This document shows positions 16,087-23,439 of a DNA stretch of 64,000 nt, in pieces (within the stretch, counting starts at the first letter, position 1; every line of letters begins with the position of its first letter). A program made the translations under genes and the position numbers. The stretch spans positions 62,001-126,000 of the forward strand of contig CADCVH010000094.1 in NCBI GenBank assembly GCA_902806085.1. The letters run 5' to 3'. The notes under the pieces are model-generated. The model did no database searches. It was given only the letters and a program-made list of their open reading frames with translations, and was not told the origin of the DNA. The stretch is from an uncultured Rubrobacteraceae bacterium (GTDB lineage Bacteria; Actinomycetota; Rubrobacteria; Rubrobacterales; Rubrobacteraceae).

Positions 16087-17814
16087 TCACCGGGCCGGGC
16101 CTGTCTCCGCCAACTCGGCTTCGAGTTCGGAGATCTTCTGTCGTACGGCCGCGACGGCCTCTCCGGTGGGCACTATCCGGCTGTCGGTATCGCGGCGGAG
16201 TTTGATCTCTACGCCGCCGTTTCTCAGGGAGCGGGGCGTCAAGGTCAAGCGGATTGGGGCCCCGATCAGGTCCGCGTCCTTGAACTTCGTCCCCAGACGC
16301 TCCGGCCTGTCGTCGTAGAGGACCTCCACACCGGCGGATCGCAACTCTTTGTAGAGTTCCGGGGCGGCCCCGTCGTCCGATGCGACCAGGTGGACGTGGT
16401 AAGGGGCGACGGATATCGGCCAGGCTAGCCCGTCCTCGTCGCGGTGCTCCTCGGCGATGCACGCGAGCAGCCGCCCCACCCCGATCCCGTAAGACCCCAT
16501 CACGACGGGTCGGCGCTCCCCGTCCCGGTCCAGGAAGTACGCGCCGAAGGCCTCGGCGTAACGGGTGCCCAGCTTGAAGATGTTGCCGACCTCGACGCCG
16601 CGCTCGGCCCGCATGGGGGCGCCGCACTGCGGGCAGGCCGAGCCCCGCTCCGCGGCGGCCACGTCCGCGACGACGTCGGCCACAAAGTCCCTGCCGTGGT
16701 TCACGTTGAGGAGGTGGTATCCCTCCTCGTTGGCCCCGGCGACGAGGTTGGGGGAGAACGCTACGGCGTCGTCGGCGACCACGAGCACGCCTTCGAGGCC
16801 GACCGGGGAGCCGTACCCGGGCTCCGCGCCCGCGGCCCGGATCTCCTCCTCGCGCGCCGGCCGCAAGGCGCCCGCCCCCACCGCGTTCGCCAGCTTCGTC
16901 TCGTTCAGGTCCGTGTCCCCCCGCACCACGGCGAAGACGAACCTCTCCTCCTCGCCCAAGGTCGCGACCAGGAAGACCGCCTTTGCCGTCCTGGACCTCG
17001 GTATCCTCAGCAGCCGGGTCAGGTCCTCTATCGTGTCGGTCCCGGGGGTGGCGACCTTCTCGGTGGGCCTCTGCTCCTCCGGGTCCGCGGCCGGCTTGCG
17101 GAACCTGGCCACCTGGCGGTTGGCGGTGTAGCCGCACCCGTCGCAGACGAGGATCGTGTCCTCGCCGACGGGCGAGAGGTACATGAACTCGTGGGCCAGG
17201 CTCCCGCCCATGATGCCGACGTCCGCGCCCACCGCGACGGTGGGCAGCCCGCAGCGGCCGAAGATCCTGTAGTACGCCCGGTGGAGCGTCCGGTACTGTA
17301 GGTCCAGCCCTTTCTCGTCCTTATCGAGGCTGTAGGCGTCCTTCATCGTGAACTCCCTGGCCCGGATCAAGCCGGCCCTCGGCCGCGCGTCGTCGCGGAA
17401 CTTCGTCTGCAACTGGTACACGAGCCGCGGCAATTGCTGGTAGGAGTCGACCTCACCCGCGACCAGCCCCGCGACGACCTCCTCGTGCGTCATCGCCAGC
17501 ACCATCGCCCGACCCCGACGGTCCCGCAGCCGCACCAGCTCCGAACCTACCGCCCCGTACCGCCCGGACCTCTCCCACGCCTCGGCCGGATGGACGACGG
17601 GCATCGACACCTCCTGCCCCCCGCACGCCCCCATCTCCTCCCGCAAGATGTTCGAGACCTTGTCCAGGGACCGCCTCGCCAGGGGCAGGTAGCTGAAGAT
17701 CCCCGCCGCCAACGGCCGCACGAACCCCGCCCGCAACAACAGCCCGTGCCCCGCTACCTCCGTCCCCGAAGGAACCTCCCGCAAAGTCCGCCCGAACAGT
17801 TCGCCCATACGCAT
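16087..17814 (-). CDS. proS: Prolyl-tRNA synthetase
   Basis: 575 residues. A class II synthetase of the bacterial (long) ProRS type: motif 2 region (TKFRDDARPRAGLIRAREFTMKDAYS), an editing (INS) insertion between motifs 2 and 3 with the YTANRQVA start and the GTDTIEDL segment, motif 3 (GSYGIGVGRLLA), and a C-terminal anticodon-binding domain. It charges tRNA-Pro. I start at the ATG at 17814, with GGGGAG 6 bp upstream. The GNAT gene lies 83 bp upstream on the same strand, with a repeat between them; a proline-rich short ORF precedes that unit. Confidence 0.93.
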   Translation of the reverse strand: MRMGELFGRTLREVPSGTEVAGHGLLLRAGFVRPLAAGIFSYLPLARRSLDKVSNILREEMGACGGQEVSMPVVHPAEAWERSGRYGAVGSELVRLRDRRGRAMVLAMTHEEVVAGLVAGEVDSYQQLPRLVYQLQTKFRDDARPRAGLIRAREFTMKDAYSLDKDEKGLDLQYRTLHRAYYRIFGRCGLPTVAVGADVGIMGGSLAHEFMYLSPVGEDTILVCDGCGYTANRQVARFRKPAADPEEQRPTEKVATPGTDTIEDLTRLLRIPRSRTAKAVFLVATLGEEERFVFAVVRGDTDLNETKLANAVGAGALRPAREEEIRAAGAEPGYGSPVGLEGVLVVADDAVAFSPNLVAGANEEGYHLLNVNHGRDFVADVVADVAAAERGSACPQCGAPMRAERGVEVGNIFKLGTRYAEAFGAYFLDRDGERRPVVMGSYGIGVGRLLACIAEEHRDEDGLAWPISVAPYHVHLVASDDGAAPELYKELRSAGVEVLYDDRPERLGTKFKDADLIGAPIRLTLTPRSLRNGGVEIKLRRDTDSRIVPTGEAVAAVRQKISELEAELAETGPAR

Positions 17815-17861
17815 AAAGTCTCCCCTCATCCCTGCCTACCCGCTAGAAGCGGCCGGAAGGC

Positions 17862-17899
17862 CACGTGCCGAAAGGCGCGAAGCGCCGCGCCGAACGCTA
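17862..17899 (-). repeat. Post-stop dispersed repeat, copy C
   Basis: Begins at the GNAT stop codon and reads GGCGCTTCGCGCC followed by TTTCGGCACG on the minus strand. GGCGC-TTC-GCGCC is a perfect small hairpin. Shares a core of about 20 bases with copy B at 5790-5823. Confidence 0.45.
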
Positions 17900-18856
17900 G
17901 GTCGCCAGGTACGGCGTCGTGCCGTAATGGACGAGCCCGGCAGGCGGATCGTTCGGCCCGCCCAACTCCATAAGGAGGCGGTCCTTGCGGCCCCTGAAGC
18001 CAAACTCCCGCAACACGGCGTGGGCGGGACAATCTTCGGGGCCGGGGACGATCACGCGGACGGGCGAGGGCCCGGTCTCCCCGAGGGCCCGGGCGAGAAG
18101 GAGTCGGGCGACGTACGGGGTCGCGGCGACGAAGGGGCCGAGGCGGATCGCATCGCCGCCGGCGCTCCGGATGAGGTAGCCCTTGATCCTGCCGGACGAG
18201 TCCCGCGCCACGAGACCGTTGCCGGGGTGCAGCCGCAGGGTCGCGAACACGAGGTGCGACCGGTCGGCGCCGTAGCCCCAACGGTCCACGCCGTAGAGCT
18301 CGGGCAGCCCTGCGAAGGTCAGCGTACCGACCTCGTACCCGTCGGCCCGCCGGGGTGGACCCGGCGGGCGCGACGCCTCTTCCAGCCGGTACACCGTTCG
18401 CGCCGCGGACGCCCTGAAACCGAGGGACCGGTAGAGCCCTTCGGCTTGCCGCGTGGCGTAGAGACGGACGGTCTTCGCCCCTCGGCTCTTCAGGTAGGCG
18501 ACCGCCCAGGACGAGAGCGCCGCGCCGAGGCCCAAGCCCCGGTACCCGTCGCGAACAGCGAGGTGGCAGAGGACGCCGATGCTCCCCAGCGGCACCGCGC
18601 CGACCATGCCCGCCAGGACGGCGCCGGGGGCTTCGGCCACCGCCCAGCGGGCGTCGCGCACGCCGCGCAGCAGGTCGAACGCCCTGGGGTCGGCCGACCA
18701 GCGCACCACGCTCCTCAGCTCCAGAATACGCCCGAGGTCCGCGTCGTCCATCTGCCGGATGCGGACGCCGGACTCAGGCCAGGCCACGTCCCGCAGCCCG
18801 CTTCGGGCCCCCGTTTCGTCTACTTCCAGGTCTTTTTTCCTGGCAAAGAGCGGCAT
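17897..18856 (-). CDS. GNAT family N-acetyltransferase (two-domain)
   Basis: 319 residues. The N-terminal half is a recognisable GNAT domain with the acetyl-CoA-binding loop VRDGYRGLGLGAAL and the following AVAYLKSRGAKTVRLYAT. The C-terminal half (from about residue 175) resembles the second domain of YitH/acetyltransf-18-like proteins. The acceptor is unknown. Its start ATG at 18856 has GAGGGA upstream. It is the gene before proS in the same direction. A leader of about 170 nt with strong hairpins and a proline-rich short ORF precedes it. Confidence 0.8.
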   Translation of the reverse strand: MPLFARKKDLEVDETGARSGLRDVAWPESGVRIRQMDDADLGRILELRSVVRWSADPRAFDLLRGVRDARWAVAEAPGAVLAGMVGAVPLGSIGVLCHLAVRDGYRGLGLGAALSSWAVAYLKSRGAKTVRLYATRQAEGLYRSLGFRASAARTVYRLEEASRPPGPPRRADGYEVGTLTFAGLPELYGVDRWGYGADRSHLVFATLRLHPGNGLVARDSSGRIKGYLIRSAGGDAIRLGPFVAATPYVARLLLARALGETGPSPVRVIVPGPEDCPAHAVLREFGFRGRKDRLLMELGGPNDPPAGLVHYGTTPYLAT

Positions 18857-18900
18857 TTTTCCCTCGATCTCTGGTGTGTGGGTGGAGACCGTTCCGCGCG

Positions 18901-18990
18901 GAGGACCCGGAAGAACCGGGCGGACGCGGACGCCCCGAGCGCGACCCCTAGAGGGTCGGTCGGGGCAGGGACGGTCGAGGGAACCGTCCC
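18901..18990 (-). promoter_or_regulatory. Structured 5' leader of the GNAT-proS unit
   Basis: Three hairpins lie in tandem. GGGACGGT/ACCGTCCC (18968-18975 with 18983-18990) falls inside the short leader ORF. CGACCC/GGGTCG (18942-18958) can be extended by an outer CCCCGA/TCGGGG pairing. CCCGG/CCGGG with an AAGAA-type loop sits near 18906-18920. No U-tract follows, so any control would be translational or by competing structures. Confidence 0.4.
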
Positions 18991-19034
18991 GAGGGGCGGC
19001 CGATGCCCGGAGATCCTGTGTAGTTCCGTTCCAC
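18948..19034 (-). CDS. Possible proline-rich leader peptide before GNAT-proS
   Basis: 28 codons from a GTG at 19034. Six of the residues are proline, and three of them fall in the last ten (PRPSLPRPTL). The GTG lies 7 bp after a TAGCAT box, so it would be the first codon of a leaderless transcript. The stop codon falls within the hairpin region. In GC-rich sequence, proline codons are common by chance, so this is a candidate only. Confidence 0.35.
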   Translation of the reverse strand: MERNYTGSPGIGRPSGRFPRPSLPRPTL

Positions 19035-19041
19035 GCCCACC

Positions 19042-19070
19042 ATGCTACAGCACCGCCGGCCCCCGGTGAA
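19042..19070 (-). promoter_or_regulatory. Promoter of the GNAT-proS leader
   Basis: TTCACC (19065-19070), a 17-bp spacer and TAGCAT (19042-19047) on the minus strand. It lies in the gap just past the aldo/keto reductase stop codon. Confidence 0.4.
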
Positions 19071-19087
19071 GGGCGCCCCGTTCGGGC

Positions 19088-20053
19088 CTAGCCGCGACGG
19101 ACCACGCCCTCCAAGACGTCGTCTATCTTCTGCAGAGCGTCCGGCGGAAGTTCCGCGCCGGAGGCCGCCGCGTTGTCCTCGACCTGCTCGGGCCTCGACG
19201 CCCCGATGATGGCGCTGCTTACGTTGGGCTGCCGCAGCACCCACGCGAGCGCGAGCTGGGGCATGGTGAGGCCGGCCTCCAGGGCGACGTCGCGCAGCCC
19301 CTCCACCGCCGAGAGGACCTCCTCGTTCATGAGCTCCCGCATGAAACGGTTGGACTCCGGATCTGCGGCGCGGGTGCCCTGCTCGGGTGCCTCGCCGGGG
19401 CGGTACTTGCCGGTCAGAACGCCCTGGGCGAGCGGGGAGAAGACGACTTGGCCGACGCCCTCGCGCTCCGAGAGGGGGACGACCTCGTCCTCTATCTGGC
19501 GTTGGATCATGTTGTAGCGCGGCTGGTTGGAGACGAGCCTGTCCAGGTTCATCTCCTTCGCCAGGCGCAAGGCGTCGCCTATCTGCCCGGCCGTCCACTC
19601 CGAGACGCCGACGTACAGGACCTTCCCCTGCCGCACGAGGTCGTCCAACGTCCGCAGGGTCTCCTCGAGCGGCGTCCCCTCGTCGTAGCGGTGGCACTGG
19701 TAGAGGTCCACGTAATCCGTCCCCAGCCGCCTGAGCGAGGCGTGGCACTGCTCCGTGATGTGCTTGCGCGAGAGCCCCCTGTCGTTCGGCCCCTCGCCCA
19801 TCGGAAAGTAGACCTTCGTCGCCAGGAAGTACGAGTCGCGCTCGAAGCCTTTGAGGGCGTTGCCGACGATCTCCTCCGCCGCGCCGCGCATGTACACGTT
19901 GGCCGTGTCGAAGAAGTTGATGCCGAGATCGTAGGCCCTGTGGACGCAGGCCGTCGCCTGCTCCGCGGCGACGCTGCCGCCGTAAGTCAGCCAGCTTCCC
20001 AGCGAGATCTCGCTGACCTTCACCCCGCTTCCGCCCAACCGCCGGTACTCCAC
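19088..20053 (-). CDS. Aldo/keto reductase family oxidoreductase (voltage-gated K-channel beta-subunit-like)
   Basis: 321 residues from a GTG at 20053 with GGAAGGGG upstream. It has the AKR TIM-barrel motifs: MEYRRLGGSGVKVSEISLG, INFFDTANVY (catalytic Asp and Tyr), the catalytic Lys in LATKV, and the catalytic His in YQCHRYD. The NADP-binding end reads SSAIIGASRPEQVEDN. The pattern fits the KCAB/YghZ-like group that reduces aldehydes with NADPH. The stop codon of the degraded DUF4239 gene directly abuts the GTG. Confidence 0.88.
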   Translation of the reverse strand: MEYRRLGGSGVKVSEISLGSWLTYGGSVAAEQATACVHRAYDLGINFFDTANVYMRGAAEEIVGNALKGFERDSYFLATKVYFPMGEGPNDRGLSRKHITEQCHASLRRLGTDYVDLYQCHRYDEGTPLEETLRTLDDLVRQGKVLYVGVSEWTAGQIGDALRLAKEMNLDRLVSNQPRYNMIQRQIEDEVVPLSEREGVGQVVFSPLAQGVLTGKYRPGEAPEQGTRAADPESNRFMRELMNEEVLSAVEGLRDVALEAGLTMPQLALAWVLRQPNVSSAIIGASRPEQVEDNAAASGAELPPDALQKIDDVLEGVVRRG

Positions 20054-20694
20054 CTAATCCCCTTCCGTTCGGAACAAGACCCATATGGTACACGTCCCCC
20101 ACCGCCCGGTGCGCGGCTCCGTCCTGGAGAGGGCCGCCTCGAAGGTTTCGGGGCCCACCTGGACGAGGCCGTCGAATGGGTAGTCGCGGGCGCGGATGGT
20201 GAAGAGTATCAGGGCCAGCACGAGCGTGTAGGCGACGATCATGGGATCAGCACGACCCAGTGGATGGACGGGATGCCCTCGCGGACCTCCAGCGACCGCT
20301 GCTCCCGGTACTCGTCGAGGCTCCCCACGAGGGCGAGGGCCCGCGAATAAAGGGCATCCTCCCTCCCCGTGCGGGGCTCGAAAGCCACCACGCTCCGCCG
20401 CAACTCGTCGGCCTTCGTTCCAGCCCGCCCGCTGATACGGCCCTCCTCCCGCATCATGGGCCAACCCTCTTCGACCACGATACGGGCGTAGGACCCGGCC
20501 AGATCCTGCACCTCTCGCCGCTCTGCCTCGGGGAAACCTTCGGCCACGCGGTGGATCCCCTCCACGCCCCCGGCCTCGCCCTGCGCCTCGCGCAAATCGA
20601 AGGAGACCAGCCGCCTCGCCACCGCGAAGCCCCCCAGCGCGAACGCCACCGCAAGGGCCACGCTCAGGACACCCCACAAGGCCGTCTCCACCAT
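20054..20694 (-). pseudogene. DUF4239 (bestrophin-like) membrane protein, disrupted
   Basis: The first frame (20239-20694, 151 aa) has an N-terminal helix ending ARRLV, then the central region with YARIVVEEGWPMMREE and FEPRTGRED, and stops just after SIHWVVLIP. The final part (helix, then DYPFDGLVQVGPETFEAAL) continues in another frame at 20054-20242, where ATGA overlaps the stop. Compared with intact DUF4239 proteins as I know them, the second N-terminal helix pair and about 30 residues before the last helix are missing. Two deletions plus a frame change suggest a decaying gene. An ATGA-coupled two-piece protein is a less likely alternative. Confidence 0.65.
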
Positions 20695-20825
20695 GCTCCT
20701 CCCGACACCCCCCGACGGGTAAAAAGATCACGCCGCAAGGACGCCGGGCAAACGCGAAACCGTCGTCCCCGGTCCCGTGTAACCAGCCTTGCTTACTGAT
20801 TAGTTGTCGGCTAAGAGCACCTTTA

Positions 20826-20853
20826 TTGCAAGAACGTCCCATTTTGTTACAAT
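20826..20853 (+). promoter_or_regulatory. rex promoter
   Basis: TTGCAA (20826-20831), 16-bp spacer, TACAAT (20848-20853), giving about 40 bases of 5' leader before the GTG at 20900. No clear Rex-type palindrome (TGTGAA-N-TTCACA) is visible at the promoter, so autoregulation is not supported. Confidence 0.55.
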
Positions 20854-20899
20854 GGCGATCACCGTCGTCTGAACCACGGAGAAGAAGGAGCGGGAAGAG

Positions 20900-21541
20900 G
20901 TGCGAACCACGCTACAGCCCGGCCTGACGAACAGGCTAACGAAATATCTCAGGACCACCCAGCAGCTCATAGAAGAGGGCCGCGACGCGGTCTCTAGCAA
21001 GGAGTTGGGCGACTTTACCGGCATCAACCCGGTGCAGGTTCGGAGGGATCTTAACGCCATAGGATTCTCCGGTACGCGGGGCGTGGGCTACCAGGCCTAC
21101 GACCTGGTCGAGGCCGTGAGGGACATCCTGGGCCTCAGGCAGACCTACAACATAGCCCTCGTGGGGGCCGGCAATTTGGGGAGCGCCATCGCGGCGAGCA
21201 CCATCCTGCCCAAGAGGGGTTTCGTCATCCACGACGTCTTCGACGACGATCCCGAGAAGATCGGCCGCACCGTGGGCAACGTCGTCGTCAAGCACATAGA
21301 GGAGCTCGAAAAGAGCGTGGCCGAGGCGGAGGAGATCATCGGCATCATAGCCACCCCCGCATCCGCCGCCCAACACGTCGCCAACCTGATGACCGAGGCC
21401 AACATCCGCGTCATCCTCAACTACACCGACGTCCTCCTCCACGTCCCCTCCCACGTGGACGTCCACCGCATAGACCCGACCGCCCAACTCATGCACACGC
21501 TGTACTACTTGACCCAGGCCGAAGGGCAGGAGGCGAGTTAG
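20900..21541 (+). CDS. rex: Redox-sensing transcriptional repressor Rex
   Basis: 213 residues. The N-terminal winged helix has TNRLTKYLRTTQQL and the recognition region NPVQVRRDLNAIG. The C-terminal Rossmann domain carries the NAD(H)-binding GAGNLGSAI and the conserved NYTDVLLHVP and C-terminal swapped helix. Rex senses the NADH/NAD+ ratio and represses respiratory and fermentative genes when NADH is low. The GTG start has a GAAGGAGCGGGAAGAG ribosome-binding region. It is followed by a strong terminator, so it is monocistronic; in many actinobacteria hemA follows, but not here. Confidence 0.93.
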   Translation: MRTTLQPGLTNRLTKYLRTTQQLIEEGRDAVSSKELGDFTGINPVQVRRDLNAIGFSGTRGVGYQAYDLVEAVRDILGLRQTYNIALVGAGNLGSAIAASTILPKRGFVIHDVFDDDPEKIGRTVGNVVVKHIEELEKSVAEAEEIIGIIATPASAAQHVANLMTEANIRVILNYTDVLLHVPSHVDVHRIDPTAQLMHTLYYLTQAEGQEAS

Positions 21542-21712
21542 GTTTTAAGGCTCTAGGGATTGGGTTTGAAGAAGCGGCTCCCGGTGTACGGGAGCCGCTT
21601 TTCTTTGGCGGACACCATCGGATAACAGATGGGATTCGATGTCTGCGCGATCTTCGCACAGACCACAGACCCTACTGGACCCTCAAAACCTGGTGCCCCA
21701 GAACCTGGAAAA
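21536..21712. repeat. AT-rich TTTAGG-type inverted repeat element, copy 2
   Basis: The left arm (21536-21568) starts at the rex stop codon with TTAGGTTTTAAGGCTCTAGG. The right arm (about 21670-21712) has CCCTCAAAACCTGG and CAGAACCTGG in the complementary sense. It resembles the element at 1908-2094; CCTCAAAACCT occurs in both. The rex terminator lies between the arms. Confidence 0.4.
21572..21606 (+). terminator. Rho-independent terminator of rex
   Basis: A perfect 12-bp stem (21572-21583 with 21589-21600; core GCGGCTCCCG/CGGGAGCCGC), 5-nt loop GTGTA, followed by TTTTCTTT. It is the clearest intrinsic terminator in the window. Confidence 0.9.
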
Positions 21713-21715
21713 GAG

Positions 21716-21787
21716 AAGAACCCGGAGCGCCTAGGGGTGATAGGTGGGGAAAGGGAAAGGAGGAGTGGCGCCCCGGGTTCTTTAATT
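21716..21787. other. Long hairpin with purine-rich loop (candidate small RNA or terminator)
   Basis: AAGAACCCGG (21716-21725) pairs with CCGGGTTCTT (21773-21782), and after one mismatch GCGCC pairs with GGCGC, giving a 15-bp stem. The 35-nt loop (21732-21766) is almost all purine, with several G runs and a Shine-Dalgarno-like AAAGGAGGAG. T residues follow on the plus strand. It lies after the rex terminator with no gene of its own. It could be an independent RNA, a second terminator or an inert repeat. Confidence 0.35.
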
Positions 21788-22072
21788 GTGCCGGTTTAGT
21801 ATCGCACCAACCGACTGACAGGATATTAACCGGCTCGCCACACTTTGTAAAGGGCTTGGAACAGAGAATTTAGAAACTTTTTGCAAATACCTGCCGAACG
21901 CACATAGCCGTTTAGCAGGCGCTTCTTTTACGTGTGTGTTTTTCCTGTAAGCCGTGTCGGGGTTGACGGTGTGGTTTTTGTACGGGCGGCGCAAAAACCG
22001 GGGGTCGATCGCGCGGCTGTTTGTACACGGGGCCAAGACGCGGGGGGCGCTGGAGCAAGCTAGGCCGGCAAT
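21788..22072. other. AT-richer stretch without a supported gene
   Basis: Composition drops well below the surroundings between about 21790 and 21960 (runs such as ACTTTTTGCAAATACC). Short open frames on both strands have no recognisable protein pattern. I see no tRNA cloverleaf. It may be a relic of acquired DNA or an uncharacterised regulatory region. Confidence 0.35.
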
Positions 22073-22108
22073 AACGCAACGTATGGCTGCAGCGGGGCCT
22101 GGCAGAAA
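22073..22108 (-). repeat. Inverted repeat, copy A
   Basis: Read on the minus strand, this matches copy B at 22898-22933, with three mismatches in the first 34 bases. Shared blocks are TTTCTGCCAGGC and GCAGCCATACGTTGCG. The two copies flank the RibD-C gene and the HxlR remnant, about 790 bp apart. Confidence 0.65.
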
Positions 22109-22147
22109 GGACGTAAGGTCCCGAGCTTCCTGCGGGCAGGGCCGGGC

Positions 22148-22708
22148 TCAAGTCCTGGTGCGGTAGTGGAGGTAGACCATGCCGTTGCCGAAACGGCGTT
22201 CGTCCAGCAGTTCGAGCTCCACGCGCGCATCGTCGGGGAGGGACCGTTTGCCGCCTCCGACCGCGATGGGCGCGACGAACAGGTGGCACTCGTCGACCAG
22301 CCCGGCCCGGAACGCCTCGGCGGCGAGGTCAGGACCTCCCACGACCATGTCCCGTTCCGCCGACGCCTTCATCCTCCGGACCGCTTCGGGGTCGAAGTCC
22401 CGCTCGATCCGCGTCCTTTTAGTGGGCACCTTCTCCAGCGTCCTGGAGTGCACGATCTTGTCGGCCGCCTGCCAAATCTCGGCGAAGTCGCGCATGAGGG
22501 GCGACTGCCCGGCGAGGGTGGGGTCGGTCTCCCAGCCGACCATCATCTCGTACATCCGTCGCCCGTAGAGGTAGGTGCCGAGGGGCCGCTCGAGGTCGTT
22601 GATGAAGGCGTGCACCTCCTCGTCGGGCACGGCCCAGTCGAAGTTGCCGTCCTCGTCCGCTATGTAGCCGTCGAGCGACGCTATCGCCGAGTAGATCAGC
22701 CTGGACAC
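22148..22708 (-). CDS. Dihydrofolate reductase family protein (RibD C-terminal domain)
   Basis: 186 residues. It has the RibD-C/DHFR-like fold pattern: SAIASLDGYIADEDGNFDW at the start, LYGRRMYEMM, HSRTLEKV in the middle, and VVGGPDLAAEAFRAGLVDE near the end. Members are NADPH-binding reductases; actinobacterial paralogues of this type are mostly uncharacterised and are not true folate enzymes. It diverges from an HxlR-regulator remnant; DHFR-like genes next to HxlR-type regulators are a common pairing. Both lie between inverted repeats. Confidence 0.82.
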   Translation of the reverse strand: MSRLIYSAIASLDGYIADEDGNFDWAVPDEEVHAFINDLERPLGTYLYGRRMYEMMVGWETDPTLAGQSPLMRDFAEIWQAADKIVHSRTLEKVPTKRTRIERDFDPEAVRRMKASAERDMVVGGPDLAAEAFRAGLVDECHLFVAPIAVGGGKRSLPDDARVELELLDERRFGNGMVYLHYRTRT

Positions 22709-22806
22709 GGTGGACCTCCCTATGCGCGCACCCTATCGCGTTTCGCGACCAACCCGCGAAGAATAGGGTACTACCCCCGTGATCCAACCGGTTATCCGGA
22801 GGGTTC

Positions 22807-22900
22807 GATGACCGGGGCCCACCGTTCGGGGTGTCCCATCGGCATGCCGCTCGATGTTTTCGGAGAGAAGTGGAGCGTGCCCATCCCCCACGGCGCGTTT
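22807..22900 (+). pseudogene. HxlR family regulator, N-terminal remnant
   Basis: The first 27 or so codons from the ATG at 22807 read RSGCPIGMPLDVFGEKWSV, the unmistakable start of HxlR-type winged-helix regulators (conserved Cys, then LDV-G-KWS). The homology stops where inverted-repeat copy B begins (22898), and the remaining open frame has no HxlR pattern. Intact members have about 110-130 residues, so only the first quarter remains. The stretch to 23048 holds no other gene. Confidence 0.6.
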
Positions 22901-22933
22901 CTGCCAGGCTCGGCCGCAGCCATACGTTGCGCT
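22898..22933 (+). repeat. Inverted repeat, copy B
   Basis: Plus-strand partner of the repeat at 22073-22108. Its left edge coincides with the point where the HxlR homology ends. No target-site duplication or transposase is visible. Confidence 0.65.
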
Positions 22934-23048
22934 TTTGTTGGCTTGATCTGGTTGGAGGGCCCGGGGTCTATCTCCGTAAGGCGGGATCGGATTCCCGGGC
23001 CGTCGTTTGCGCGATCGGTCGAGGCGAAACCGGGGCTAGGGTGTTTGC

Positions 23049-23426
23049 CTACGACTCCTCTTCGAGGAGCTTCTCGTATTCTGCGGCGGAGAGGAGGTCG
23101 GCCCGGTCGGAGGTTTGAAGCTTGAGGATCCAACCCTCGCCGTAGGGGTCTTCGTTGATCTTCTCCGGGTTGTTTTCGAGCGCGCCGTTGACCTCGACGA
23201 CCTCGCCGCCGACGGGCGCGTACAGGTCGGAGACGGCCTTGACGCTCTCGACGGCGCCGAAGGAGTCGCCGGCTTCGAGGGTCGCGCCCTGCTCCGGTAG
23301 CTCGACGAAGACCACGTCGCCGAGCTCGTCCTGGGCGTGTTCGGTGATGCCGACGGTCGCCACGTCGCCCTCGACGCGGACCCACTCGTGGCTCTTGGTG
23401 TACTGGAGATCTCCCGGTACGGACAT
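23049..23426 (-). CDS. gcvH: Glycine cleavage system H protein
   Basis: 125 residues. GcvH carries the methylamine intermediate on a lipoyl arm between the P, T and L proteins. The lipoylated lysine is in VESVKAVSD, preceded by [10 protein letters not shown] and followed by [13 protein letters not shown], all as expected. The N-terminal [13 protein letters not shown] is canonical. Last gene of the gcv operon, 13 bp after gcvT. Confidence 0.95.
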   Translation of the reverse strand: MSVPGDLQYTKSHEWVRVEGDVATVGITEHAQDELGDVVFVELPEQGATLEAGDSFGAVESVKAVSDLYAPVGGEVVEVNGALENNPEKINEDPYGEGWILKLQTSDRADLLSAAEYEKLLEEES

Positions 23427-23439
23427 TCGGCCCCCTCCC

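Noticed and set aside
20800-20899. Rex operator in the rex promoter
   Set aside because: No convincing TGTGAA-N-TTCACA palindrome was found.
21782-22036. 84-codon minus-strand ORF in the AT-rich stretch
   Set aside because: No ribosome-binding site, unusual composition and no family pattern; likely chance.
22021-22150. Possible tRNA gene
   Set aside because: GGCTCAAGTCC resembles a T-loop, but no acceptor stem or anticodon arm can be drawn. I found no tRNA or rRNA gene in the window.
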